This document shows positions 1 to 11,600 of a stretch of 64,000 nucleotides of DNA, piece by piece. The notes below the pieces were generated by a model. That model was given only the letters and a program-made list of their open reading frames with translations. It made no database searches and had not been told where the DNA came from. The position numbers and the translations under genes were made by a program. Within the stretch, counting starts at the first letter, position 1. Each line of letters opens with the position of its first letter. Where the stretch lies: the NCBI GenBank assembly GCA_019321725.1, contig CM033122.1, positions 17,200,274 through 17,264,273 on the forward strand. Reading direction: 5' to 3'. The DNA comes from Paulownia fortunei (Eukaryota; Streptophyta; Magnoliopsida; Lamiales; Paulowniaceae).

Positions 1-1595
1 TGTAAAGCGACTATTAGATGAAGTTAAACTCAGATTTGTTACATTTCTTGATTGTGGGGAATGCATTGGGAACCTTAATGCTATCATGCTCTGAATCTTG
101 ATGTAACACAGGATATTTTGGGATTAACCAAAAAAGAAACCTGGGCAGTCTTTTTGGGATACAGGAAGAACTGTCATAAATAAACATTTGCTTTAGCCAG
201 ATAGAATTCCATTTTTTTAGCAAATTGAGCAAATGATCACAAAATTATGGTGGTATATATTACTGTTCTGAAGATGTTTGGCGTAAGATGTGGTAGATAA
301 TTAGTTTCAATAGATACTGGATATATTTCCATCTTGTCGAGACAAATGGATGGAATGCTAAAAACTTAAATAGGAATCAAGGTTTGCTTGGGTGGGGGAA
401 AGCCACACATGAAAAACAAGTGAGAAGGAGAAACTTTTTCTTGGCTGCATTCCCAGCCACATAACTTACTTTCCTTCATTATAACTTGACTAGTTGTTTA
501 AACAATTTCCACCTGGTAATTCCAGCACAACTCATGCATTTTGATCCTGTTGCTATTATTACTCTAATGTTCCTGCTTACATTTCTTGCATAATATTAGC
601 CGCTCTCCTATTTTTTCTCTTTTTCTTTATACTCTTAAGCTCCTCTTTTTCCTCTCTTTGATTGGCCATCTAGTAGAACTTATTTGACTATCATTCAAAC
701 TATAAAACTTCTCTAAAAATGTTGGCTGCTAATCCTTGAGAAAGGAAGTAATGATCTTATTATGCTTTTTGTATCTATAAATGTGTTATGTTCGCTTTAT
801 TCTCCCAAATGAGACCTTCCCTGAGAAATTAAATTTTGGGAAGAACATTCTAGACAAAGGGCTCAATACTTTAATGTTGCAAGATAGTTTCTAAAAGTTC
901 ATTTTTACAACAATATAAAGTTGTCTCTGCTGGAAAAGTACTTATCCTTAAATCTGTGCCCTGCATAATGTGAAAGAACCTGCGACATCTTGTCTGTGCA
1001 TCAATGATGATGCAAAGGAGAGTAGTGCCAGCAAAGAATCCCTGAAGTTTCTGACTCTGTGTAATGTTTTAGTAATTACCACAACAGTAAATGAGTATAT
1101 CAGTAAGTACACAACTCCAGGGAAAGAATAGCAGAAACATTTAAGTAATCCAATTGTTTAATTCACATGCTCTCCATTTGGTGTAACCTTTCATTTAAGT
1201 CGCTTCATTTCCTTATGTTTAAAGTTTTCAGTCCACCAATAAGAGTAAGTTGAAAATCATAAGAATCTAATTTCATTGAGTTGATGATCCAAGTGCTTTT
1301 ACTCAAGCTCTCGATTCAAATACATACAATAACCTAAACATTACAATTGATGGATGGTGAGTTCTTAAACTTTGTTTTGTACAGTATCCTTTTCGTTTCT
1401 TGTTTTTATTTCAGCATGTGATATCATAATATACTTTGCACGCACAACAAATATAAATTACAACCACCCAAGGTGCTACAATGGCTGTTATGAAAGTATT
1501 TTCATAATGATTCGATCAGCCATGCGATATTTATTGAATATTTTCCACGGCCGACTGGTGGAAATTTTAACAGTCACCGGTTATGCAATTTACAG
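1..1595. other. upstream part of hydrolase locus, no exon recognised
   Basis: No reading frame with recognisable similarity was found on either strand. The last part, ending with the acceptor ttatgcaatttacag at 1595, must be intron of the ABHD17-like gene, because the exon at 1596 opens in mid-protein. The preceding exon, which should end just before the catalytic-Asp loop, was not located by eye. It may lie to the left of the window. Confidence 0.4.
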
Positions 1596-2087
1596 GGAAC
1601 AGAGGATGATGTGGTAAATTGGTTGCATGGTAATGGATTATGGAAAATGGCAAGGGAACCATATGACCCCTTGTGGATTAAAGGAGGTGGGCACTGCAAC
1701 TTGGAGCTTTATCCGGATTACATCCGCCATCTTTGCAGGTTTATTCAAGAAATGGAGAACATGACTACTGAAGTTCGACTCAGAAAGATCCGCCAGACTC
1801 TATGTCTACAGAGAAGGCTGAAGTCTGCTTCCATGAGTTCTGCTAATAGATGCTGTAAAATTAACTTTAGACGACCCAAATGCCCAGAATGTTTGAATCC
1901 TAGTTGCATAAAATGCTGCTGCTGGCCCAAATGTCCTGAGTGGCGGCCAAAATGCCCAGTATGGAAGCCAACGTGCCTGGTGTGTTTCAAACCTAGCTGC
2001 ACGAGTTGTTCATGTCGGTGCAAGAAATGCTCGTGCAGGTGCACAATATGCTCATGTTTGTGTGCTGCTAGATGTTCTTGCTGGTGA
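1596..2087 (+). CDS. ABHD17-like alpha/beta hydrolase, terminal exon with Cys-rich tail
   Basis: Last exon of a plant alpha/beta-hydrolase of the ABHD17 type. The animal relatives are depalmitoylases; plant members are mostly uncharacterised. The exon begins after a clear 3' splice site at 1591-1595, in frame with GTEDDVVNW, whose acidic residue fits the catalytic Asp loop. It continues through WKMAREPYDPLWIKGGGHCNLE, where the His of GGGHCNLE fits the catalytic His, and YPDYIRHLCRFIQEME, the usual last helix. The nucleophile Ser exon is not in view. After about residue 85 of the exon the protein becomes a tail with 24 Cys in the last 79 residues, in repeats such as PKCPEC, PKCPEW and SCRC, ending CSCW and TGA at 2085-2087. 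The open frame without damage suggests a live gene. The tail may be S-acylated and hold the enzyme on membranes (inference). Confidence 0.8.
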   Translation, partial: GTEDDVVNWLHGNGLWKMAREPYDPLWIKGGGHCNLELYPDYIRHLCRFIQEMENMTTEVRLRKIRQTLCLQRRLKSASMSSANRCCKINFRRPKCPECLNPSCIKCCCWPKCPEWRPKCPVWKPTCLVCFKPSCTSCSCRCKKCSCRCTICSCLCAARCSCW

Positions 2088-2504
2088 TATTTAATGGTGG
2101 GTATACATAAACATAATGAAGAGCAGAGAGGCTAGATTTTTGTACAGATTGCACAACTTGTTAACACCCTACTAATGGTGCACTAGTCTGTGACATTTAG
2201 TAGCTTTAGGACTTTAAATCCTATATGCAATGCATTTTTTTCCTGCTTTTACAGTGATCAACTATTGTAACTCCTACTCTTGCATTACATAGGTGAAAAA
2301 AATGAGTTTATTTGTACACTTGTCTGCTTGTAATTTTCTTTTCTTGCATTTATTGATCCCCCTAGCAAGGACTAAAAAAATGCTATTACCTGAACTGGCT
2401 TCCTTTTTGTTTTTTCCTTAAAAAAGGACCAATACGAGAACTTCCCAAAGAATTACCTATTCTAGTACTATTGGGAACTATTCTTTCCCAAGCATTCTTA
2501 AATT
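2088..2504. other. 3' flank of hydrolase gene
   Basis: AT-rich, T-tract-containing sequence directly after the stop codon, presumably 3' UTR and downstream flank. No clear polyadenylation site can be fixed by eye and no coding potential is visible. Confidence 0.4.
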
Positions 2505-2910
2505 TAAGAGTCTTTTGCCTGGTTTTTGAATATTGTAATCTTCAGATAAAGCTACTTGCAATAATAACTTGAGCCAATTCTTCACTATGCTTTTGTAGCC
2601 TGTGGCAAAAACAATGGCATAGGCAATTTGGACGAGAGATCCACCAACATTGTTTATCGTTGTAAATATAAACATTATTCAGCATTGCAGATGTCACAAT
2701 AGTTAGAATGTAATATTATTTCCCCAGGAAAGGTATGCAAACTGAGAACTCTAGAAATATTACCATCCCCTGTGTTTGACAGTATAAAACTTCTGAATTA
2801 ATAGTTGGACAATTAATCTTGACGCGAACCAAGAAATTTGAAATCAACAATACTTATCTCCAATCCACACTGGAGAACACTAACAAAACAAGGGTTAGAG
2901 TCAAAACAAT
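2505..2910 (-). pseudogene. flavin monooxygenase (YUCCA-like) gene fragment, copy 1
   Basis: On the minus strand positions 2648-2568 read VGGSLVQIAYAIVFATGYKS then IVKNWLK. FATGY is the signature of plant flavin-containing monooxygenases; the YUCCA auxin-biosynthesis enzymes carry this motif followed by a conserved WLK. The frame carries on only into non-matching sequence, and neither the FAD nor the NADPH GxGxxG segment is present. This is therefore a piece of one exon with its flanking intron, not a gene. The whole block from about 2505 to 2910 recurs in the same orientation at about 6363-6750 with scattered substitutions and small indels. The family assignment rests on one short motif plus spacing. 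Confidence 0.5.
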
Positions 2911-3006
2911 ACCGATCTGTGATTGAAATTCTTCATGCAGAATCAAGATTTTCTTCATGTTTAGCAGTAAAAATAAGAAATAACAGAGGATGAGCAGAAC
3001 TGTGTG

Positions 3007-3042
<36 letters not shown>
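3007..3042. repeat. compound (CT)n(TA)n microsatellite
   Basis: A run of CT dinucleotides changes directly into a run of TA dinucleotides. It lies just beyond the monooxygenase-fragment block. Confidence 0.95.
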
Positions 3043-4492
3043 ATGCTTTTGTGACATAATTTTATTACTACAATAATGATAGATCCAATAATAATTTGAA
3101 ATTTTAAATTCAATAGCCTAAAAAGTATAGTCAAAAGAGTTTAAGAATTTAACAGGTCATATAGTGCATGTATTTTACTATATAAGAACATAATTCTCAT
3201 TTGAACACTTGTAAGTTCCACCTAATTTTTAATTTTCAGAGATATTTTAATTTATTACAAAATTTACTACTTTCATTATATCTTTATACTCATTTGCTCA
3301 AAGTCTAATTTGACCGTGAGATGGTTTTCGCCGTAACTTTCCTAACGTCTCTAATTATTTATTTGTATTATATATAGGAATTCATTGTTCAATCAAATAA
3401 TTAGAGAGTTAACTGATGTGAAGAACACGCTTATAATTCAACTTTATACGAATGAATTGATGCCTTCACTCTAAATTGGAGATTGGCAACATCGTATATC
3501 TTTCTAGAATTGGATATCCTTTCTATGTCAAATGAAGAACAACTCCATGAATATAGCATATTTTGCGTGAAGGCATTGAATAAAGCTTGAGGACAAATTA
3601 GAGATCATAAAATTGTATCATTTCAAAGAAGCTAAAATTATTTTCTTTTTTGGATACCATGAATGAATTAAAAAAATTGCATTCGAAACTTGAAAATAAG
3701 TATTAGAAAACCCACAAAAATTTAAAACATAAAAAGAGAAAATCATGGTTCTCATAAAAAAGAATGAACTAGACATACGGAATATATATATATATATATA
3801 TTATTTTTATTCTAAAATTTGCTACAGACGCTCTAAAAATTATTTTTTTGGTACATTATATTATTTGAAATAATTTTGGGACCCCAAGTATCATCGTACC
3901 ATAGAAAATTTTATCAAGTTTGGGTTAGTGGGAATTATTATGATGGATGTGTGCCTTTAATTATGGTGCCACGTTTAAAACGCTATCATTTGAGTACCTT
4001 TTCTTCTTTATTTAGCCATTTTTATTCCTATGTTTCTAACATGGATAATGAGGTTTTGTGTTGTAGGAGGAGCATAATTAAACTTCTTTCATTATGGCCT
4101 CGAACAAACACTTTTTATACACAATTACAATAAATATAATAATTTATTGCTAATAGTGTTTAAGTTTTGTTTTACATTGATTTTTTGCTGCTTCTATGAG
4201 GAATAAATTACTTGAAAACATACAAAAAATCGGGGTTCTGTTCGCATTAATTTTAGGAATTTTTTTAGAATTAAAAAAGTATTGAAAGTAAGATTTGCGT
4301 GAAAAAGAAAATATGTTTGTATCAGTAATTGCAAAAAAATTGGCCAATTGAATACACATATTTATTTAATATATTTTTATAATAAAAACATGTTTAGCTT
4401 ACTGGTTTTCAAATATGTTATAAAAAAATGAGTAAATTTTTTGAAGATAACATGCAGGTTTTTGACTATATTCGAAGTAGCTTTGGAAATGC

Positions 4493-4495
<3 letters not shown>

Positions 4496-4527
<32 letters not shown>
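4496..4527. repeat. (AT)n microsatellite
   Basis: Uninterrupted AT dinucleotide run of about 32 bases in non-coding DNA. Confidence 0.9.
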
Positions 4528-4530
<3 letters not shown>

Positions 4531-5685
4531 AAGAAAACAACTCAAAGAAAATTAAGATGATAGAAAATATTCCTCAAAATTAAAAATTGAGCATAGCCTT
4601 GACTATTTCAAAACCTATTCTATAATTCAAAATAATTTATGTTGCAACTGAATTAATTTAAATTGCCAAGCTAGATAAGATAATGTGGGCCTGCAATAAA
4701 GTGAATGATTTATTTGTGGATGCCCAACAAAATTCAACTTTTTTCCTAAATAAAAAATAAAAAATTATTGGTGGATAACTGTGTAGCGTGTACAAAAAGT
4801 TGTTGAAAGTCAAATTAGATAAAGATATATACCACCAGTTAATTAGGCTGAGATGGTGAACTTCTTAGTTCCACAAGCAATTAGGTAGCTTCACACTTTG
4901 GCAATTCTTATGTCTTATTTGGACTCATTTTAAGTTTGAAACCATAAATTTTTGGTATGCCAAAAATTTGTGTTTGAATAAATAAAAGTAAATCATCCCG
5001 ATGGGCTTTCGACAGCGTTGTTTACCCTAAGTCGGCAAATTGAATCTCCCTCCACGCCAATCGATTGGAGAATTGAGTAATCAAATTAAGATTAAATTTA
5101 TAATTTTAAGTTCAAATAACAACATAAATGTGAATTAATAGGTTGGCCTAGTTTGGGAAAGTGTTTCACATAGGAAAAGTAAGATAAACTTTGACTTACT
5201 TATATAAAATTACATTTAAGAAGAGAATAAAGTTGCACTTCTCCTTATAATATATTTTAGTGGGCATTTGATGAACTTTAGTTAGTTTTAATGAGTTACG
5301 AGAATGGTGCGAAGCAACATATGAGCCCTGCACATGAACATTATGTTGGGCTTTTTAGAGGTCCTTTGTACTTTGATATAACGAACATGTCTAGTTAGCG
5401 CGTGGGGCATACCACCGTATTGATGGGTGTCAATTGGATGTGATGGGTTATACGATGTTAATGAGATGCGAGAAAAGTACTGCGATTGGTCTTTAATGTT
5501 GACAGGTCGCGAGTGACTAGGCAGATCCATCCAACTGGTAGAGTTGCATGGTAAAATTGTGGGCTTTAACAGAAAAATACGATTTGAATTACTAAATTGC
5601 AATCATACCTTAAAAGATGCCATCTAATGATCTAAATTAATCTGAATAAAGAGATATGACTACTCGTGATTGGACAACTCAAACT

Positions 5686-5694
5686 TATAAATAG
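5686..5694 (+). promoter_or_regulatory. TATA-like box, possibly of a decayed LTR
   Basis: TATAAATAG is followed about 50-70 bases later by a pyrimidine-rich stretch (ttgatttctctctttaagc). This combination is common around transcription starts of plant genes and LTRs. No downstream open frame supports a gene, so an old LTR promoter is the more likely source. Only the box itself is seen. Confidence 0.25.
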
Positions 5695-6362
5695 ATATCC
5701 CATAATTCATTTCAAATCACTCAAAATCCATTCAATACAATTGATTTCTCTCTTTAAGCTTTTTCTAAAATAATTTTAATTATTTTGGATTTATTTTTTT
5801 TTGAAAGAAGAATACAATGGTGTTCAATTCGTGTCACAAGATTAGTATAATGCTATATTAATTCTTATAGAAGTATTTTATCTTGGGGGACAAACATCCA
5901 TATTCCTATTAGCACAAGTGCGGAGCGAAAATTTGTGTTAAAGAGATTTGGTTAATATATAACCCACATTAATTACAATTATTCAATAAATCCCATTTCC
6001 GCAACAACATAGATAAATTTCAACAGTTATATTTGCTTCCAATGGCTATGTAGTGCAAACATGGTTTTATAACATTTAGCCCGTTCAAGTTTTGAGATAT
6101 TACAATTAAACTCTCAATAAATTGTACTAAATTAAAGACTATGTACTTGAAATTGTAGCATATTACATTTAATTTCCTTCAAGTTTTGATTCTTACAATA
6201 AAACCCCATGGACCCAACACATGCATGCATATGAAGGATATTTTCTTCCATAAAAAAATACCAGCATTTGGACTAAGGCAAGTTGGAATTTTTGTTTTCA
6301 TACTTGTTCTAAATTATCTTTCTGTAGCGATCCACGACCTTTAAAATAACATTGACAAAATT

Positions 6363-6750
6363 GTAGAGCCTTTTGCTGGTTTTTTAAGATTGTAATGAAG
6401 ATAAAGTTACTTGCAATACCTTTAGCCAATTCTTCACTGTGCTTTTGTAGCCTGTTGTAAAAACAATGGCATAGGCAATTTGGACGAGAGATCCACCAAC
6501 AGTGTTTGTTGTTGTAAATGTAAACATTATTCAGCATTGCAGATATCACAATAGCTAGAATGTATTATTATTTCCCCATAAAAGGTACGCAAACTGAGAA
6601 CTCTAGGGATATTACCATCCCCTTTGTTTGATAGTTGGACAATGAATCTTGACGCGTACTAGAGAAATTTGAACGTATCAAGAAATTTTAAATCAACAAT
6701 ACTAATCTACAATCTACAATAGAGAACACCTACAAAATCAAGGTTAGAGG
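6363..6750 (-). pseudogene. flavin monooxygenase (YUCCA-like) gene fragment, copy 2
   Basis: Second copy of the block at 2505-2910. Positions 6500-6420 on the minus strand read VGGSLVQIAYAIVF, TTGYKS and VKNWLK, so FATGY has become FTTGY. Directly after WLK the minus strand has AAG followed by GTATTG, a plausible 5' splice site that copy 1 has lost. Here too only one exon piece and intron-like flank are present. The two copies diverge by many substitutions, so the duplication is not recent. The open frame on this strand at 6549-6298 runs in another phase and is a shadow. Confidence 0.5.
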
Positions 6751-7689
6751 TTCTAGGGGTTGTCCACGAAAACTTTACGATGTTAAAATTTGTAAGTGCT
6801 TAAGGAGGATAAACAAAAGAAAAGAATATAACTGATGATTTAAGTGAAAACTCTCCAATACTTAAGTTAGTTAATATTTAAAAAGAATAATTGAAAGAAG
6901 AGAATAAAGAAAACACTCTAATGCTTAAATTTGTAAGTGTTTAAAAAGGACAATGGAAAAAAAATAATGTAAGGAGGATAATCCTAATTACGTGCTTGAG
7001 GAGGATAATCAAAAGAAGAAAACAATGAGGAGGATAATCCAGAGAAGAGAATGATGGAATGTAAATACGTAATGTCATCATACCTTAGGAATCATGAAAC
7101 TTTATATAATAGTCAAGATATCAATTAATTGAATAAGAAAAAGATTATGTTACCTTTTAAGGTATGGTTCTCTTTTTCTTATCCAAGACCCTGTAGAGTC
7201 AATCTAGAACTCTAATCAGACTAGAAGGATTTTGGCCACCAATTCTACTCAAATAATGATATCGGGGTCTGACCTATTCAGGTTAACTAAGGTTAATCTA
7301 TTCGATTCGACCTTCTCATTTAGTTCAGATCAATATGAAAGTCATTCTGCTCAAAATCTATTCAACTCAATTCACTCAAAGTACTACTACCACTCTCATA
7401 TTAATATTACGAGTCTATGCGAATATAGCCGTTCAAACTCAAATCTGCTCGAAACACAAGGATCAAGTCCATTTGCAATATTATGGCCCAAACCAACAAG
7501 GCAAGCCAAATTTAGGCCACATCAAATTTTAATAACGAAATGTGGCCCCTTTTTTCTTTTGTATTTGTTCGAGTATAAAAAATAATAATGGAATATAAAC
7601 CATAAGATCGTGCCTTACAATCACATTTTGTCTTTTTGTACTCCAAGGCGAATCCTTCATATAAAGAGAGTTTTTGAAATTCATGCCTT
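6751..7689. repeat. purine-rich stretch with short direct repeats, then unassigned DNA
   Basis: AGGAGGATAA occurs at 6803, 6972, 6999 and 7028. TTTGTAAGTG followed by TTTA or CTTA occurs near 6789 and 6930. The plus strand is strongly purine-rich from about 6790 to 7060. Beyond 7100 an AT-rich segment follows whose open frames (for example 7232-7585) are low in complexity and match nothing recognised. It may be the outer part of a copia LTR, but no border could be fixed. Confidence 0.4.
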
Positions 7690-8275
7690 CGAGAAGGGTT
7701 GATCACGTTGCAAACTATGTTGCAAAATCGTACCTGACATACATCTTTCGAGAGACTGAGGTGAGATTTCGGGAGAAGATGTTGTCATACCTATCATACA
7801 TCTTCCGAAATGAGGCAAGTTTTTGGGAGAAGGTGCTCTATTATCTGAAAAAGTTCAGCATTGAAGAGAGTTCAATGAAGTAGATTAAAGTTTAAGGGAT
7901 CTCGCAAACAAGGCCAATTGTTAGTCACAATACAAGAATGACATCATTAAAAGAGGGAGTCTTTTATACACTTTAAGTTCTATTATTGTATTGTATAAAA
8001 ATTGCACTAATGGTGGATAGTTTCTTTATATGGGTGTGGTCTCGTGCATGTAGAGTACTTTCATATTTGATATACGTTAAAAATTATTGTGTCAGTTTTT
8101 ACTTTCTACTGCTATATGTTACAACTTGATGTTACAACTTAACGACCAATATACATAAATCAAGTTGACAGTAATTAAACTAAAGAAGCAAAAGTGTTAC
8201 GACCCGCATGTTACAATTGATGTTATAACTTGAGTTACAACATAAAATCTGGTTAACTAATTAAAAGTTATAACA
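7690..8275 (+). repeat. diverged copia LTR copy (partial)
   Basis: From about 7790 to 8275 the sequence follows, with many differences, the copia LTR at 10534-11271. Shared landmarks include ttttgggagaag, the segment ending aagggatctc, and gtggatagtttct against gtggattgttttct. The end aaatctggt..ataaca corresponds to the LTR 3' end at 11271. No PBS follows. A roughly 60-base unit near the start is duplicated (7740-7780 and 7797-7840, acatctttcgag.. and acatcttccgaa..). This is a truncated or solo LTR remnant. Confidence 0.5.
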
Positions 8276-10533
8276 AACATAAATCGTCATAGAAAGTATC
8301 CGAGGGGAAGTTGTATTCTACTTGTTAGTTGTCACCTAATATTTTGTCTATAATCATCCTTAATCCATCTATATCAGATTATATAATTGTCCTTTTCTAT
8401 TAAATGAACTAGTGAAATTCTTGCAATCACTAGTAATGAAATAGGGAAGGTCATCTTGGCAGGAATGTCATATCTGTAGAGTAATTGGACAATGTAATAC
8501 TAAGATGTTGCTAAAACATGTCGCACATCAACTAAATAACATTTCCGTAACCAGCATATCAGTCAATGCCCTTTCTTCACATGGTCAATTGATTTTTGAT
8601 ATGGACTAGTGTAAAATCTCAGCTTCAAAAGATATAAGAGAAGCATTCTTGTTCATAATTTAGTTATTTTTCCACTTGCAAATTGGTGGGTTGGGTGGTT
8701 GAATGTTCTCTTTTGATTAAATAACACCTCCTGAGCCAGTTTACGAGTTATCAAATGCCACTTCTCAATATATCATGAGTCAAAGGTGGTATATCTATTA
8801 ATTGCCAATTGGACATGTACGTGATTAGATTTGTTTTATTGCTCCACTGCAGAACAACTTTAATTTTGAGATGAAATGATGACTTAAGCTGGTAATGCTA
8901 TCATCATAAATTTATCTAGGTCTAACAAGGTTTAAAAAACTTTGATGAGCATGATTTATGACAATTTTATCCCTTTTCTATGCAGACTATTCACAAAAGA
9001 TGTCTCAATATTATTTTGTAATCTGATTTCATATAGGTGGTTACTGGCCTAAGCACTTCCTGATGCCAATCGTCTTACGAGACATCTTCACCAGAACAGA
9101 GTGGCATCTGCACTTGCTTCAAATTCTTTGAGGAAAAATATCACACCTTGATGGTAGTGTTCTTATTTTTTTGAACTCTGCTAGTATACCTGCTAAATTT
9201 ATCATTCTCTGTGTTATATTGTGTCTACCGCTAGAAGTCCTATATATACTTAGACATGACATATTTATTATGGTAACTGCCAAGTACCGAGATTTAAAAG
9301 TGTGAACAAATTAATGCAATTCTCATTGCAATTAATCACTTCAAAAGGGCCATTATTAGTTAGCAAAAGTAACTTCCTGAGCAAACTATGAATATTTTTT
9401 TCTGATGATCGATAACACATATTGCCCATGAGCGGTTTTATTTTCTCCTTTTGCCTTTGATATGGTTCTCACCTTTTCTTATCTTATATACTAGTTATTG
9501 AAAGAAGTTTCGAAAGCCTAACCATGAAAATTTTGGGAGGCGCAAATGCATTATAGATGGGAAATTTGTCGCTTAGAGCAATTCTTTGGCATCTTATTGT
9601 GCTTGAATGGTAATATAACTAGTAAATCGCTTTTGTGGCTCGATCTATCCCTTTTTATGTGCTTGTGATGTGGTTGTTGTGTTTGCTTCCTATTTTCTTT
9701 GTAATGCATGCATGCTCAACCACCTTGTAATTATGATAAAAGATGACATGTCCTCAGTACTGAATATATCCTATTTGGAAGTTTATGACAAACAAATTTT
9801 GCAGTTGCATTGAAATCGGATATGCAATCGGATTTTCATATTAAAGTTTCTGTTAAACATCCTATCTGCCATGGTCAAATTGAAAATCTCATCTCAAAGT
9901 TTCTTTGAACTTTGTTATTTGTTTATGACACGATGGACTACCAATGGATGTCGAATATGCTGGTACATGGGTGAAGATGGCCTAACTGGATCTTCGGAGA
10001 GTATTTAAAGTCCTTACCCCCCCAACCCAACAAACACACACAGTCATCTTCAGGACTTTCCCACCTACTTTAATTTGTATGTGGAAAGACGCTTGCTCAA
10101 TCTTTTCTTGAGATTGTTTTATTCTTGTTCAGTCTATGACTTAATTATTATTTGTTCGTATTATTTGTAGAAAACATAAATTAATTTTATTGGTTTCGTT
10201 AAATATGGTAAGCTTAATTTTTCATGATTTTAATGAGGGTTTTAATGCAAGATTAACTATTGTAATTTATTTTCGTGTAGGATTAAGATTCTACATACTT
10301 ATCATATTGGATAAATTTATTAAAGATAAACTAGTAGAATTTATGGAAATTTATACAAATTGGAGGAAATATTTGATCTTGCACTTGCCTTATCAAGATG
10401 AATCAAAATTCAAGGAAACTTCCATCACAATCGGCCAATTTCCTACAAAATTGAAAGTCTAAATCTTGTTATTTAGAGTAGGAATTTGAGTTGTAATTGG
10501 ATGTTTTATTTTGTGTTAAACATATAAAGATCG
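8276..10533. other. unassigned DNA with one exon-like patch
   Basis: No recognised gene or element. The patch 9037-9130 is less AT-rich than its surroundings and follows a good acceptor (ttcatatag). It reads without a stop for about 30 codons in one frame but matches no family I recognise. A frame at 10190-10462 has no similarity either. Confidence 0.35.
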
Positions 10534-11271
10534 TGTTAGGAAAGTCTTTGAATTAGACTAGATACCTTTTTATATAATTGATTAGGAATCTACCTATTGA
10601 AATATGTGTTTTTAAGCACACTCTTTCATTAGTTTAGGCTGTGATTTTCATAGAAAATATTCAGACGTATTGCAGCAGATTTCAAGCTCAAGCAGTTAGT
10701 GGTCGTTGATCAAGAATTGAGCTTCAATATATTATGGAGTTTTCCGCCCGTAATCCAAATGTGTTGGAACATCGTTTTTGAACATCCTTTAAGAGAATAA
10801 AGTGAGTTTTTGGGAGAAGATGTAAGTGCCTGTTATACATGTGCTGGGAAGAGGAGATGAATATTCAGGATAAGGTGTTCTACTGTCTGAAGAGGTTCAG
10901 CGTTGAAAGAATTTCAACAAAGCAGATTCAAGTCAAGGGGATCTCATGAACAAGTCCATTAGTGGAACAATATAAGAACGATATCAAAATAAAGAGAGAG
11001 TTTTTGATTTTATTTTTATAAGTCTGATTATTATATTATAGAATTCTTTTACTGATAGTGGATTGTTTTCTCTTTGTGTTTGGCGTTGATGAATAAGATA
11101 TTTGATATCTGAACTTTGTTAATTTTAATTTGATATCTAATAGTGTCAATTTTAATTTTTGTTGTGCATTTGTGTTTATGTTCTAACCAATGTTATAATA
11201 TTAAATTAGATAATTACAAATCTGGTAAAACTCATATATTAAATTAACTAAAACGACAATAAATTCTAACA
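10534..11271 (+). mobile_element. Ty1/copia 5' LTR
   Basis: The LTR opens with TGTTAG and closes with CTAACA, a perfect 6-base terminal inversion. It is followed two bases later by a copia primer binding site and then a gag frame, which fixes it as a 5' LTR on the plus strand. Length is 738 bases. A related but diverged copy lies at 7690-8275. No matching 3' LTR of this family was seen in the window. Confidence 0.75.
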
Positions 11272-11273
11272 AG

Positions 11274-11283
11274 TGGTATCAGA
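11274..11283 (+). promoter_or_regulatory. primer binding site, initiator tRNA-Met type
   Basis: TGGTATCAGA, the usual plant copia PBS complementary to the 3' end of initiator tRNA-Met, two bases after the LTR. The canonical GC that should follow is changed to CA. Confidence 0.85.
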
Positions 11284-11333
11284 CATACTGAATGAGATCT
11301 TGTACTAGTGAGTTGTGGTTTTTAAGTGCAGAT

Positions 11334-11590
11334 ATGAATATCCTACGTGAAAGAGGTTCGGTTAATATTCCACCATTGTTGGATGGGTCCAACTACTCGT
11401 ATTGGAATGCTAGGATGAGAGCTTCATCAAGTCCATTGATGAGAAATTATGGCAATTAGTTGTTACTAGTTGGACGCACTCTGAATGGAGAATGAGAACA
11501 AGAAAGTTATTTCCAATCCATAATCTTGTGTACTATTGTTGAAGATGAACTTGCAAATAGCAACTCCATAGCTTTGAATGTTATTTTTAC
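11334..11590 (+). pseudogene. Ty1/copia gag, N-terminal fragment
   Basis: The ATG at 11334 opens a frame with NIPPLLDGSNYSYWNARMRA, the classic start of plant copia Gag (DG.NYxYWxxRM). A single missing base just after the Arg-Ala codons, near 11430, shifts the frame. The following residues (IKSIDEKLWQLVVTSWT) continue in another frame. The fragment stops at about 11590, where a gypsy LTR begins at 11601. Everything downstream of this point of the element is missing or moved. Confidence 0.75.
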
Positions 11591-11600
11591 TGTCGTTGAT

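Larger units (their letters stand above)
3043..6362. other. AT-rich intergenic DNA without recognised genes
   Basis: No protein similarity was recognised on either strand. The longest open frame (5602-5288, minus, 104 codons) has no familiar motif and no homopolymer-free coding look, so it is not called. The stretch holds several AT microsatellites (3781-3801, 4496-4527) and a TATA-like site at 5686. Confidence 0.5.

Noticed and set aside
1745..2044. 99-codon open frame on the minus strand
   Set aside because: It is the antisense shadow of the Cys-rich tail; His/Gly repeats arise from reading tgc codons backwards.
5288..5602. 104-codon minus-strand open frame
   Set aside because: No recognisable domain, surrounded by non-coding DNA, and no splice or promoter support.
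6803..7037. CRISPR-like or satellite array from AGGAGGATAA repeats
   Set aside because: Spacing is irregular, units are too short, and the genome is a plant's.
7232..7585. 117-codon plus-strand open frame
   Set aside because: Low-complexity Ser/Tyr/Asn content from AT-rich DNA; overlapped by another equal frame and with no similarity.
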